64,000 nucleotides of DNA from Bradyrhizobium diazoefficiens (GCF_016599855.1 NZ_CP067041.1:4092001-4156000), one strand, 5' to 3'. Numbered from the stretch's first letter, positions 49,212 to 58,617 are shown. The notes: generated by a model from the letters alone, not told the origin. A program made the numbers and translations.

Positions 49212-49733
49212 TCACATCTTCATTCCCGAATGATCAGGCATTTTCTTCATCATCATGCCTCCCCCGCCGGGCGCCCGCGCGCCGACGCCCTGAACGTCGA
49301 GCGACACGGCGACCTTGCCGGCCTTCTCGAACTCGAGCGTAACAGGCACCTTGTCGCCCTGCTTGAACGGACGCTTCAGATCCTGGAGCATCAGGTGATT
49401 GCCGCCGGGGGCAAGCTTCACGGTTTTGCCCGGCTCGATGACGAGACCCTTGTCCAACGGACGCATCTTCATCACGCCATTGTCCATCGCCATCTCGTGG
49501 ACCTCGACCTTGCCTGCGATCTCGGCGGATACGGCGACGAGCTTGTCGGGCGCCGAGCCCTTGTTCTCGATGGTCAGGAAGCCGCCGGCGACCTTGGCGC
49601 CGCCAGGCGTCGCGCGGCTCCAGGCCTGGGAGATGACGAGATCGCCGGCTTTGACGTCGTCGGCGCGGACGGGGGCTGCGCAGAGCGCGAGAACGAACAC
49701 TGCGAGCATCGCATCTTTAAAGGTCGTCTTCAT
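49212..49733 (-). CDS. PCu(A)C periplasmic copper chaperone
   Basis: A 173-aa exported protein. The signal peptide ends at APVRAD. The PCu(A)C copper motif is visible in KVEVHEMAMDNGVMKM and, about 21 residues on, NHLML. The C-terminus has an additional Met/His-rich tail (GGGGMMMKKMPDHSGMKM) that could bind extra Cu(I). Such chaperones deliver copper to cytochrome oxidase. ATG at 49733 gives the signal peptide. Confidence 0.92.
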   Translation of the reverse strand: MKTTFKDAMLAVFVLALCAAPVRADDVKAGDLVISQAWSRATPGGAKVAGGFLTIENKGSAPDKLVAVSAEIAGKVEVHEMAMDNGVMKMRPLDKGLVIEPGKTVKLAPGGNHLMLQDLKRPFKQGDKVPVTLEFEKAGKVAVSLDVQGVGARAPGGGGMMMKKMPDHSGMKM

Positions 49734-49759
49734 GTCGGTTGTCCCTCTAGCTTGAATTT

Positions 49760-50257
49760 TCAGTGGGCGGCGAGTTGCTGCGCCGACCATTTTTCAAGAT
49801 CGGCGATTTCGGCCGAGCCTTCGATTGTCGTGATGGTCCCATCCCGAGCGATGAGCATTGTCCTGGGAATGTCACCCTGCCACGCAGGATCGATCTCGAA
49901 CCTCAAGCGTTCGACAAAACCGTCGCTGAAGAGGAAGTTTTCGGTCGACGACAACCCCGCCTTGTCGAGCATGGACTGCGTCGCGGCCGGCAGGTTCGGC
50001 ACGAGATCGGCGCTGATCGTGACGATATCGATCCCAGGGTGATCTTTGGCAAACTGTCCGAGCGCCGGCAGCTCCACCTTGCAGGGTCCGCAGGTTACGC
50101 CCCAAAAATGCACGAGTGTCGGGTGCCCCGCATGGTCCTTGAGGACGTGTTGCCACGTCCCTCGCTCGAAGGGCTTGAGCGCCTGAGGCGCTCCGAGCGC
50201 AGACGCTGATGCGATCAGGATACCCAAACCCAAAATGCCTGCGAATCGGCGTCTCAT
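49760..50257 (-). CDS. TlpA-like periplasmic thioredoxin
   Basis: A 165-aa exported thioredoxin-fold protein with a signal peptide (MRRRFAGILGLGILIASASALG). The active-site motif is WGVTCGPCKVELPALGQF with CxxC (CGPC), and the cis-Pro segment is GDIPRTMLIARDG. TlpA-like proteins reduce copper-binding thiols of cytochrome oxidase assembly factors, which fits the surrounding copper genes. ATG at 50257 overlaps the end of the BNR gene by 4 bases. Confidence 0.88.
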   Translation of the reverse strand: MRRRFAGILGLGILIASASALGAPQALKPFERGTWQHVLKDHAGHPTLVHFWGVTCGPCKVELPALGQFAKDHPGIDIVTISADLVPNLPAATQSMLDKAGLSSTENFLFSDGFVERLRFEIDPAWQGDIPRTMLIARDGTITTIEGSAEIADLEKWSAQQLAAH

Positions 50258-51495
50258 GGCTGGTCCTCGATCGCTGTGAGACGATAGCCATCCGCCTTCG
50301 TCATCCATGACAGGTAGATTTGCCGCCCGTTGGAGACCAGCAAAGGATGGTCGGAGGTATCGGTCGTGCTCGATATTGCCCTGGGTGGCGACCAGGTCTC
50401 ACCATCGTCGTGCGACATCATCATCTGGACCGAGGTCTTCTCGCCATCGAACTCTTTCCAGACCACCACCGTTCCCGCCGGTCCGGCCAGCACAAAGGGA
50501 CGCGTCGGGCCACGATCAGTCCGGCCCAATGCCATGGGCGCAGAGAACGTGCGGCCTTCGTCGCGCGAGTGGGCGTAGAACAATCCCTTGCGCGCCTTCC
50601 CGTTCGTGTACCAGGCCACGTGGTAGGTCCCGTTCGGCGCAACCGCCAGGCTCGGCCCGTGATGTGGGCAAGCGTTGATCTGCCAATCGTCGTTGCTGAC
50701 CCGATGGACTTCACCCGGCGTCGAAAGATCGGTGAACGTCACCACTGCGTGGTCGCGCACTCCGCTCTCGAAGATGTTTCTGAAAATCATGACCGGCCGC
50801 CCGGGCGCCGCAAACGCCAGCCCCAATCGGCAGCATTCGCAGGTGTTGTCTTGCGCAAGACTGGCCTCTGAGTAGGTCACACCTCCATCGCGTGATGAAG
50901 CAAAGAACAGCCCTGCCCCGTCATACTTCCGGCCGGCGTCCTTTGCGGGAACACGATTGCGCTTGTCGAGCCAGGCCGCAAAGACCGCTCCGTCCGCATC
51001 AACCGCCAGCGCTTCAAAGCGCTGGCTCTCGTTGTTTGCCGTAATAGGCTTTGGCTCCGCAAAGCTGTTCCCGCCGTCGGCCGAGCGGGTGTACAGCACC
51101 TGGCCATTGAAGGCTTCGTCCCTGAAGATCGAGAACGCCAGCGCGATCCCACCCTTGCTATTGACCACGATCTTCGGCCGGGCATCCGGCCCCCAATCAA
51201 GGTTTAGCCGCTTCGTCGTGACCTGAACTGGGGCCGAGAAGCTGCGCCCCTCATCCTGCGAACTCGCGACAGATACCTGGCCTCCCGCCATCCAGGCCAG
51301 CCACAGCGTTCCGTCGGGACCGAACGCCGGCGTCACCTTGGTGGCGCACCGCAGCGTCGGCTCTTCACAAGTCGCTTCGGACGTGTGCTGACCGTGCATC
51401 TGTCCAAGCGCGGAGCCCTGTAAGAGCGCGAGAGCGGCTATCCCGAGCAAGCCAGTTCGGAGCATGGCCTGATTTCTCTCGTAAGCGCGGATCAT
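50254..51495 (-). CDS. Secreted BNR/Asp-box (sialidase-fold) protein in copper locus
   Basis: A 413-aa protein with an N-terminal signal (ALALLQGSALGQ). Five Asp-box-like motifs predict a six-bladed propeller: SSQDEGRSFS, SADGGNSF, SRDGGVTY, SRDEGRTFS and SHDDGETWS. Sialidase catalytic residues (Arg triad, Tyr/Glu pair) cannot be confirmed, and a sialidase function is unlikely in this context. A Cys-rich segment (NTCECCRLG, about residue 217) and an N-terminal Cys pair could bind metal. Start codon overlaps the TonB receptor stop (ATGA), so it is coupled with the receptor. Role in copper uptake is inferred from context. Confidence 0.75.
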   Translation of the reverse strand: MIRAYERNQAMLRTGLLGIAALALLQGSALGQMHGQHTSEATCEEPTLRCATKVTPAFGPDGTLWLAWMAGGQVSVASSQDEGRSFSAPVQVTTKRLNLDWGPDARPKIVVNSKGGIALAFSIFRDEAFNGQVLYTRSADGGNSFAEPKPITANNESQRFEALAVDADGAVFAAWLDKRNRVPAKDAGRKYDGAGLFFASSRDGGVTYSEASLAQDNTCECCRLGLAFAAPGRPVMIFRNIFESGVRDHAVVTFTDLSTPGEVHRVSNDDWQINACPHHGPSLAVAPNGTYHVAWYTNGKARKGLFYAHSRDEGRTFSAPMALGRTDRGPTRPFVLAGPAGTVVVWKEFDGEKTSVQMMMSHDDGETWSPPRAISSTTDTSDHPLLVSNGRQIYLSWMTKADGYRLTAIEDQP

Positions 51496-53918
51496 TTGAA
51501 CGCCACCTTCATACCCGCAACGAACGTGCGCGGCGAGCCCGCGTAGATCGATCCCGTTGCGTTTGCGAGCACGCTCGCGGGATCTTGAACGCCGGCCGCC
51601 GAAACTGTGTTGGAGATGTTGTTTGCCGACGCAACGTAGGTGCGATCGAATACGTTTCTGACTTCGAGAAACAGGTTCAGGGACTTGAAAGTGTCGGACA
51701 CCAGGTCGGTCTTGTAGTGGACGTTCACATTGACCAGTTCAAAGCCTGGTGCCTTCAGCAAGTTTCCATTGTCCATGTAGAAGGCGTCCTTCCACTGGAC
51801 TTCGACGAAACCTCCGAGGCCCGTCAGTGGCCCGGCAAACTCATCGTAGCCAACACGGGCTGTCAGCTCGTTGGGAGAGATGCCGGGGATCTTGTTGCCG
51901 GCCCGGTTGAAGCTGAACACCACGCCCTTGGCGATGTTCTCGACATACTCCGTGTAGACCTCGTCGAGATAGGTGTAAGCTGCCATGAGTCGCCACCCCG
52001 GATAGAATTTCCAGTCGGCGGCAAGCTCGATGCCCCGATGCTCCGATCGCGGCGCGTTGAACATGTAGGTCGCGTTGCTCGCGCTGGGATTGCTCACGGC
52101 CTGACTGACCAATTCATTTCGGAAAAACTCGTAAAATGCCGTCGCGCTCAGCTTGATGGCATTGCTTGGCGTCCAGTCGAAGCCAAGATCGTAGCCGACG
52201 TTGGTTTGCGTCTGGAGCTGAGTGTTGTTGCCAAAATCACCATTCGAAAGGACGAACAGATTTGAGACCTGCGGCGTTCCGTATCCGGTCGCCACGCGTC
52301 CTCGAAACTGCCATTCCTGATCGAACCTGTACAGCAAAGCCAACTCGGGAGCGGTGTTCTCGATCTTGCGATCAGCGCGGGTTGGCGAAGGAACCGTCGC
52401 AATTGGGACGTTGAACGTGTTGTACTTGTAAACGGTATTGACGCCTTTCAGGATCGTGGTTTCCCAACCAATCCCCGCTATTGCGGTCAAATCAGGGGTG
52501 ACCTTCAACTCCTCCCTCGCCCGCACTCCATAGTCGGACGTATCGCTGAAGGTATTTGCCTGGAGCAGCCCCAACGTGGCGTTTCCGCCCGGCATGACAT
52601 TGCGTGTATCGCTCGACGCCACGAGCGTATTGTACCACGCGCCGACAAGCGTGGTGGAATCCATGCCGAGGATTTCGCCGCGCTTCGTAATGTCGCTCAT
52701 GTAGTTGTACGAGGGGAAATCTCCGATCGCGCTGGTCGAGCCGGTCGGCTGGCTGATGTTCCTGTCGTCGAAGACGAACTGGTTTCGCCAAGTCGTCGAG
52801 TTATCGAAGTCGTGCTCCCATCGCCCACCGACAATGGTTCGCCGATCGTTTCGCCCGAGGCCTGCTTGCGTTGCCGTCTCGGTATCCTTGTCGCTCGCGA
52901 TGCCCGTTCTTGCGTTAAAGCCGTTGTTGAAAAGAGAGACGGTTGGACATCCGGCTGCTGCCCTTGCCCCGGTCGTACAGCCCTGCTGGAAAGGATTGGT
53001 GTAGAACTGGTTCAGCGAGTGCCGGAGCGGCAGCCGCGCGCTGAGATCGTTGTTGATGATCTTGACCGTGAAGCGATCGTCCGGCGTCGCCTTGAGCGTC
53101 CCAAGGAAGTTAACGGTCTGCGTATTGAACCAGCTATTGCCGATATAGCCGTCGCCCCTTGTGTCACTGGCAAACAGCGATCCCTCGAAATTCCCGACCT
53201 TCTTGCCAGCGGCAAGGTAATTGTTCAGGTAGCCATAGCTACCCCCATCGACTCCATATTCGACGCCGTCGATCGTGCCGCCAGGCCGGGTTCGAAAATT
53301 GAGCGCACCACCGGTCGCGTAGTTCCCATAGAGTGCCGATGAGGGTCCGCGGACCACGTCGATCGCACCATAGGCGTGAGGATCGATCAGATCGCTTCGC
53401 GACAGGCCGTCGGGCTGGGTCACCGGGAAGCCGTCGTCGAAGATCACGAGGTTGCGGATGCCAAAACCGTTCCGGGCGTTCGAGCCACGGATCGAGATGC
53501 CGAAATCGCGCGGGCCATTGCCCTGCTTGATCGAAATGCCCGGGCTGTCCCGCAAGATGTCGCTGACCGAAAACGAGGGCCGGTTCTCGAGCTGGCTGCG
53601 ATCGATGGTCGTGGCGGTCTGCCCCGCCGGGGCCCGATTAAAACCATCTAGCGCCGCGCTGGCAGTTACGGTCTTGTTTTGAGCTGGTGCGCCGACGTTC
53701 GCGTTCGTCGTCACCGGCCTCGGCGTGCGGGCGGTCGAGGCGGAGCGCGGTCTCGATGGACGAACTGTCGGTTTAGGACGGGCGACCTGCGGCGCCTCGA
53801 CGGTCACCGGAGGAAGCGCCTCTTGGGCAGCCTGGGCATTCGCGTCCGAGCCGATCGAGGACAGCATCCCGCAGAGCACGGGCAAGCTTGCGCGGCTGAT
53901 CCCACGTATGCGTAACAT
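51492..53918 (-). CDS. TonB-dependent outer-membrane receptor, probable copper/metallophore receptor
   Basis: About 808 aa. A signal (ending SIGSDANAQ) leads into a Pro/Arg-rich linker (about 35-80), then a plug domain (FSVSDILRDSPGISI, GIRNLVIFDDGFPVTQPDGLSR, VRGPSSALYGNYATGGALNF) and a 22-strand barrel. The C-terminus ends in GMKVAFK-type, Phe near the end, as in barrel proteins. The ATG at 53918 (GGAATTGAAG upstream) is preferred to a TTG two codons earlier. Substrate is inferred as copper or a copper complex from the five copper genes downstream. Confidence 0.9.
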   Translation of the reverse strand: MLRIRGISRASLPVLCGMLSSIGSDANAQAAQEALPPVTVEAPQVARPKPTVRPSRPRSASTARTPRPVTTNANVGAPAQNKTVTASAALDGFNRAPAGQTATTIDRSQLENRPSFSVSDILRDSPGISIKQGNGPRDFGISIRGSNARNGFGIRNLVIFDDGFPVTQPDGLSRSDLIDPHAYGAIDVVRGPSSALYGNYATGGALNFRTRPGGTIDGVEYGVDGGSYGYLNNYLAAGKKVGNFEGSLFASDTRGDGYIGNSWFNTQTVNFLGTLKATPDDRFTVKIINNDLSARLPLRHSLNQFYTNPFQQGCTTGARAAAGCPTVSLFNNGFNARTGIASDKDTETATQAGLGRNDRRTIVGGRWEHDFDNSTTWRNQFVFDDRNISQPTGSTSAIGDFPSYNYMSDITKRGEILGMDSTTLVGAWYNTLVASSDTRNVMPGGNATLGLLQANTFSDTSDYGVRAREELKVTPDLTAIAGIGWETTILKGVNTVYKYNTFNVPIATVPSPTRADRKIENTAPELALLYRFDQEWQFRGRVATGYGTPQVSNLFVLSNGDFGNNTQLQTQTNVGYDLGFDWTPSNAIKLSATAFYEFFRNELVSQAVSNPSASNATYMFNAPRSEHRGIELAADWKFYPGWRLMAAYTYLDEVYTEYVENIAKGVVFSFNRAGNKIPGISPNELTARVGYDEFAGPLTGLGGFVEVQWKDAFYMDNGNLLKAPGFELVNVNVHYKTDLVSDTFKSLNLFLEVRNVFDRTYVASANNISNTVSAAGVQDPASVLANATGSIYAGSPRTFVAGMKVAFK

Positions 53919-54011
53919 CTTCAATTCCCGACATCCGGCGTGTCGGCCGGTCCATTAAGCACGCCACCGACGCAGCCAAGTCGCGCGTCAATGGTTCGAT
54001 TTGTCCTGAGG

Positions 54012-54398
54012 TCAGGAAAAGTGGGGAGGTCCCCGCGCCTGGGCGCTTGAGCCCTTATGTGGGGCGAGAGCGGACGCGTCTGCCTCGTGCCAAACCACGC
54101 GTTCGGCATGGCGGAAGGGAAAGCAGAGCGTCGTGTGCGACGGCGAATCGAAGGACGCGTTGGCCTGTGCCAGGCAACACAATGCGCAGGCGCCGGCGTG
54201 CGCAGTCGGCGCGTCATTCTGGTCGTTCGGAGTACCCTGCTCGCTGACGCTGTGGCAGATGACGGCGGCAGACAGCGGATCAGCCACGGTCTGACCGGCC
54301 GCCCAGCACGCCGCAATCGGCGCCAGCACCTGCATCGCCAGGGCGAGCAGGACGACGGGTAGGAATTTTTGCAGCCGTGCGCGCATCCGCCGAACCAT
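54012..54398 (-). CDS. DUF2946 small protein, first gene of the copper locus
   Basis: A 128-aa protein with an N-terminal hydrophobic segment (residues about 12-34) and a Cys/His-bearing middle (ICHSVS, HAGACALCCLAQA), the pattern of DUF2946. Family members sit beside copper genes in other proteobacteria, often with TonB receptors. It may act as a periplasmic metal ligand or sensor. Start MVRRMRARLQ; an internal ATG at codon 5 is possible. No convincing promoter could be assigned upstream. Confidence 0.75.
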   Translation of the reverse strand: MVRRMRARLQKFLPVVLLALAMQVLAPIAACWAAGQTVADPLSAAVICHSVSEQGTPNDQNDAPTAHAGACALCCLAQANASFDSPSHTTLCFPFRHAERVVWHEADASALAPHKGSSAQARGPPHFS

Positions 54399-54814
54399 TC
54401 GTTCGTCTGCTAACTAAACACCGCGCCGGCCCCGAGTCGAGGTCCGTTCCGCCCGCTTCCCGGCCTGGCGCAAATTTCCTGGAAGTAGTGGGTCAGAGCG
54501 CCGTTCGGAGCGGACATCCGGTATCTGAGGCAGCCGAACCGCGCGCCCATCCACAGATTTCTTATATTTATCATATGCTTACGGACGAGCAATCCGATCA
54601 TTTCGTTAACTGCTCGAATTTTGAACAATCGTTGCCGAAAATGATGACAAGTGAGAAAAGTTGATCTAGCATCCCTCTTGCTCAGGCCTGACCGCGAGGT
54701 CGAAGTCTGGTGGTCCAAGTCTCGGGAGGAGCCCCTGGCGCGCAAAACGCAGCGTCGCCCCGCCAATCAAGATCAAATCTTAGAATCGGGGATAATAGGG
54801 TCGACACAATTTTT
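54399..54814. other. Intergenic region upstream of the copper locus
   Basis: About 415 bases with no convincing coding frame. It contains an AT-rich stretch near 54560-54620 that probably holds the copper-locus promoter (minus strand). No convincing plus-strand gene leads into the terminator at 54815, which is therefore orphan. Confidence 0.45.
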
Positions 54815-54843
54815 GAGCGGGGCTAGGGCCCCGCTCTTTTTTT
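54815..54843 (+). terminator. Orphan intrinsic terminator, plus strand
   Basis: GAGCGGGGC / GCCCCGCTC, a perfect 9-bp stem with a 4-base loop followed by TTTTTTT. The nearest upstream plus-strand CDS ends more than 10 kb away at 43436, so it must end an untracked transcript, possibly a small RNA. Confidence 0.75.
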
Positions 54844-54927
54844 GTTTGCGCGGCTGATCTGCCGACGAGTGCTTCTCCCAATCCGATCGAACGGAGCCTT
54901 GACGCACGGCGTGGCGCTCTGCGGATC

Positions 54928-54952
54928 TGATGCCGCTGGTTGAGTGGCATCA
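54928..54952. promoter_or_regulatory. Inverted repeat upstream of the CUT2 sugar operon
   Basis: TGATGCC - 11 bases - GGCATCA, a 7-bp inverted repeat about 75 bases before the binding-protein gene. It could be a regulator site for the sugar operon. No regulator gene is adjacent. Confidence 0.35.
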
Positions 54953-55025
54953 ACTCTTGTGAGACACTTTGCGAGATCGGTCGCGCAAGCAATGACGCGC
55001 CGACGACAATATATGGGAGCGAGCG

Positions 55026-56048
55026 ATGTCCGGGACGAAAGATTTCTCGACGACGAGGCGCGATCTTCTTCAGGCGGCAGCGACCGCCGGCGCCGCGACT
55101 GCCATACTCGGCAGCATGGGCATAAACCCAGCACTTGCAGCCGAAGTCGGACGAAGCGAGAAGCCGCTGAAGGCGGCGTTCTCCAATGCCGGCCTTCAGG
55201 CGACCTGGTGCGCGCAGGGCAAGCAGGCCGCGGAATTCTGGGGCAAGCTGTTCAACGTCGAGGTGACCTGGTTCGACGGCCAGCTCGATGCCGTGAAGCA
55301 GCGCGCCGCGATCGACAACATGGCCTCGCAGAAATGGGATTTCGTTGCGATCCAGGCCTTCGGCATCGGCACCCTCACCCAGCCCGTGCAGAAGATGATC
55401 GACGCCGGCACGCCTGTCATCGACATGGACACCCTGATCGCACCGCTCGACCAGATCAACGTCCACTCCTTCCTCGCCCCCGACAACGAGTTCATGGGAG
55501 CTTCGGTGACGCAGGCGCTGTGCAACGCCATGGGCGGCAAGGGCAAGATCATCATGACCCAAGGCGCGCTCGGCCACACCGGCGCACAAGGCCGCGCCAA
55601 GGGCTTCAACTCGGTTGTGAAGCAGTTCCCTGGGATCGAGGTGCTGGACACGCAGCCGGCCGACTGGGACGTCTCCAAGACCGCGCGACTGTGGGAAACC
55701 TATCTGACCAAATATCCGCAGATCGACGCGGCGTTCTTCCATAATGACGACATGGCACTCGCTGCCGCCAACATCATGAAGGCGCACAACCGCACCAACA
55801 TCCTGATCGGCGGCGTGGATGCGATGCCGCCGGCGATCCAGGCGGTGAGCGAGGGGCGGATGTTTGCAACTGTGCGCAATCCATCCTGCCGCATCCATGG
55901 CGGCGCGATCGTCGCCGGTGTTGCGGCCGTAGTCGGCGGAGAGAAGAGCGGCCAGGGCATTCCCAAGAACGTCGTCACCGACGGCCCGGTCGTGACCAAG
56001 GCCAACGCCCCCGGCATGCAATGGATGGAAGATCACTTCCTGATCTGA
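55026..56048 (+). CDS. CUT2 sugar ABC transporter periplasmic binding protein
   Basis: A 340-aa type I periplasmic binding protein. A twin-arginine-like signal (TTRRDLLQAAATAGAATAI) is followed by the two Rossmann-like lobes. Markers are FGIGTLTQPVQKMIDAGTPVIDMD and FHNDDMALAAANIMKAHN of the ribose/autoinducer-2 family. It delivers a sugar to the two proteins encoded next. GGGAG is the ribosome binding site. Sugar identity is not known. Confidence 0.9.
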   Translation: MSGTKDFSTTRRDLLQAAATAGAATAILGSMGINPALAAEVGRSEKPLKAAFSNAGLQATWCAQGKQAAEFWGKLFNVEVTWFDGQLDAVKQRAAIDNMASQKWDFVAIQAFGIGTLTQPVQKMIDAGTPVIDMDTLIAPLDQINVHSFLAPDNEFMGASVTQALCNAMGGKGKIIMTQGALGHTGAQGRAKGFNSVVKQFPGIEVLDTQPADWDVSKTARLWETYLTKYPQIDAAFFHNDDMALAAANIMKAHNRTNILIGGVDAMPPAIQAVSEGRMFATVRNPSCRIHGGAIVAGVAAVVGGEKSGQGIPKNVVTDGPVVTKANAPGMQWMEDHFLI

Positions 56049-56054
56049 GCCTCC

Positions 56055-57557
56055 ATGCCTGAGGGTCAACAGCCCATCCTGGAACTGCAGGGCATCACGA
56101 AGAGCTTCGGCGGCGTCGAAGCGCTTCGTGGTGTCGACTTCGCGCTTCTTCCCGGCGAGATCCACGGTCTCGTCGGCGAGAACGGCGCGGGAAAAAGCAC
56201 GCTGATGAAGATCATCGCCGGCGTGCATACCGAATTCTCCGGCCGCTTCCTGATCGGCGGACAAGAGACCCATTTCCGCTCGGCGCGCGATGCGCACGCC
56301 GCCGGCATCGCCATGGTGCATCAGGAGCTCTCTGTCGCGCCCGATCTCACGGTCGCCGAGAACGTGTTCCTCGGCAATCAGCCGACCAACCGGCTTGGCC
56401 TCGTGCAATGGCGACGGATGGCGCGTGAGGCCGGCGAGCAGCTGTCTCGATTCGGCATCGACGTCGATCCGATGTCGCGGCTCGGCGACTTGCCGATCGG
56501 ATTGCAGCAGCTGATCGAGATCGCCCGCGTGCTGTTCTCCGGTGCGCGCATCGTCATCCTGGACGAGCCGACCTCTGCCCTCTCGCCGCCCGAGGTCGAG
56601 CGCCTATTCGCGACGCTGCGGCGGCTGCGCGAACAAGGTACCGCCATCGTCTTCATCTCACATTTCATCGAGGACATCTTGCGTGTCTCTGATACCGTGA
56701 CCGTGTTCCGCAACGGGCGGAAGGTTGCGGAGACAGCGAGCGCCGCGACCAGCAAGGGCGCGCTGATCGAAGCCATGATCGGCCGCGGCGGCGAAGCGCT
56801 CGAACACAGCTACACCGACGATCTGATGCTGCCGCGGCCGAGCGACAGCCCGGTCGTGCTGAAGGTCGATCAGCTGTCGCTGGCGCGCAGCCTCGAGGAC
56901 GTCTCCTTCGAAGCCCGCGCCGGCGAGGTGCTCGGCATCTACGGTTTCATGGGCTGCGGCCAGCAGGAACTGTCCCGCATCCTGTTTGGCAAGCTGAAGC
57001 CGGACGCTGGCACGCTGGTCGTCCAGGGCACGCCAAAGACCTTCGCCAGCACGGCGGCGGCGCGGCGCGCCGGCGTGGCGCTGGTGCCGGAGAGCCGGCG
57101 CGCCATGCTGTTCCACCAGGAGCCGGTCTACAAGAACATTTCAATCAGCATCCTGGACCGCATCTCGTCGCTGCTGCTCAAGCCCGCGCAGGAGCGCGAC
57201 ATCGCCAAGCGCCAGGTCGAGCAGCTGCAGATCAGGCCGCCGGTGGTCGGTCTCGACCTCGGCATGCTCTCCGGCGGCAATCAGCAGAAGGTTGCGCTGG
57301 CAAAATGGCTGACCTATCCGCCCAAGCTGCTGGTGCTGTGCGAGCCGACCCGCGGCATGGATGTCGGCGCCAAGAACGATGTCATCAACATCGTCCGCGA
57401 CCTCCGCGCCAAGGGGCTCGCGATCATCGTGCTGTCGACCGAGCCTGAAACGGTGCTGTCGCTGGCCGACCGCATCCTCGTGCTCAAGCGTGGCGCATTG
57501 GTGCGGGAATTCAAGAACGAGCCGGTCAGCAAGGACCGCCTGCTGGAAGCGGCGTGA
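56055..57557 (+). CDS. CUT2 sugar ABC transporter ATPase (RbsA type, two NBDs)
   Basis: A 500-aa double ATPase. The first nucleotide-binding domain has a full Walker A (GENGAGKST), Walker B (IVILDEPTSAL) and His switch (FISHFIED). The second is degenerate in Walker A (GFMGCGQQELSRI) but has LSGGNQQKVALAKWL, the normal pattern for RbsA/MglA. It starts 7 bases after the binding-protein gene. Confidence 0.92.
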   Translation: MPEGQQPILELQGITKSFGGVEALRGVDFALLPGEIHGLVGENGAGKSTLMKIIAGVHTEFSGRFLIGGQETHFRSARDAHAAGIAMVHQELSVAPDLTVAENVFLGNQPTNRLGLVQWRRMAREAGEQLSRFGIDVDPMSRLGDLPIGLQQLIEIARVLFSGARIVILDEPTSALSPPEVERLFATLRRLREQGTAIVFISHFIEDILRVSDTVTVFRNGRKVAETASAATSKGALIEAMIGRGGEALEHSYTDDLMLPRPSDSPVVLKVDQLSLARSLEDVSFEARAGEVLGIYGFMGCGQQELSRILFGKLKPDAGTLVVQGTPKTFASTAAARRAGVALVPESRRAMLFHQEPVYKNISISILDRISSLLLKPAQERDIAKRQVEQLQIRPPVVGLDLGMLSGGNQQKVALAKWLTYPPKLLVLCEPTRGMDVGAKNDVINIVRDLRAKGLAIIVLSTEPETVLSLADRILVLKRGALVREFKNEPVSKDRLLEAA

Positions 57558-57569
57558 CGGAGAAGCACA

Positions 57570-58598
57570 ATGGCGAGCAGTGAGACGGCACCAGCGGCGG
57601 ATCAGGGCGCACGGGGCCTTGCGCCCTTCCTGCGCTCGCAGATGCGCAACATCGCACCGTTCCTGACGCTGATCTTCCTGTCCGGCTTCTTCGCCTTTGC
57701 CAGCCCCTCCTTCGCGACGATCGACAATCTCGGCAACATCCTGACGCAAGTGTCGGTGACCGGCATCATCGCCGTCGGCCTCACCTTCGTGATCCTCTGC
57801 GCGGAGATCGATCTGTCGATCGCCAGCATCGCCAATGTCGTCGGCATCGCGGTCGCCTACTTCACGCTCCAGGAGTCCTACGTCAACATTCCCAACATTC
57901 CCCTGCCCGGCGCAGCGGCGATCCTGCTGGCACTGCTGCTCTGCGCAGCCCTCGGGCTCGTCAATGCGCTCGGCATGACCATGATCGGCATCCCCTCCTT
58001 CATCATGACCCTCGCCATGATGCAAATCGCGGCCGGCATCTCGGCGCTGCTGGTGCGCGGCCAGATCGCCTACAAGGTGCCGAGCCTGATCACGACGCTC
58101 GGCTCCGGGTCGGTCAGTGGCATTCCCTGGATCGTCATCGTCGCGGCCATCATGCTGCTCGGCGGTCATCTGGTGCTGACCTACACGCGCTTCGGCCGCT
58201 ACGTCTACATGGTCGGCGGCAACCGCGAGGCGGCCGAATATTCCGGCCTGAACGTCAAGCTCATCCTCGGCGCGGTGATGGTGATCTCGGCGGTGTGCTC
58301 GGGCATCGGCGGCATGCTCGGCGTCGCCCATTTCGGCAGCGCGCAGCAGAACGAGTTCGACACCTATCTGCTCGACTCCATCGCCGCCGTCGTGGTCGGC
58401 GGCACCAGCCTGTTCGGCGGCCGCGGCGGCATCGGCAACACCATCGTCGGACTCTTCGTTCTCGGGGTCCTGAATAACGGCCTCGACCACGTCAACATCG
58501 ACAGCTTCCTGAAGATCCTGATCCGCGGCCTGATCCTGCTGGCGGCGCTGATCATCAACGTCTATGCGCAGCGGCTGAGAGAAAAAACGGCGGAGTAG
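57570..58598 (+). CDS. CUT2 sugar ABC transporter permease (RbsC type)
   Basis: A 342-aa inner-membrane permease with eight to ten hydrophobic helices. Family features are GLTFVILCAEIDLSIASIANVVG and YMVGGNREAAEYSGLNV near the cytoplasmic loop. GGAGAAG is the ribosome binding site, 12 bases after the ATPase stop. No sugar-processing enzyme or regulator is adjacent. The 25-bp gene-end repeat lies 20 bases downstream. Confidence 0.92.
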   Translation: MASSETAPAADQGARGLAPFLRSQMRNIAPFLTLIFLSGFFAFASPSFATIDNLGNILTQVSVTGIIAVGLTFVILCAEIDLSIASIANVVGIAVAYFTLQESYVNIPNIPLPGAAAILLALLLCAALGLVNALGMTMIGIPSFIMTLAMMQIAAGISALLVRGQIAYKVPSLITTLGSGSVSGIPWIVIVAAIMLLGGHLVLTYTRFGRYVYMVGGNREAAEYSGLNVKLILGAVMVISAVCSGIGGMLGVAHFGSAQQNEFDTYLLDSIAAVVVGGTSLFGGRGGIGNTIVGLFVLGVLNNGLDHVNIDSFLKILIRGLILLAALIINVYAQRLREKTAE

Positions 58599-58617
58599 TT
58601 TGCTCGCGAGACAAAGA

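Noticed and set aside
54780..56408. Minus-strand frame of about 540 codons opposite the CUT2 binding protein
   Set aside because: It runs through the plus-strand terminator and the antisense of two transporter genes; no motif.
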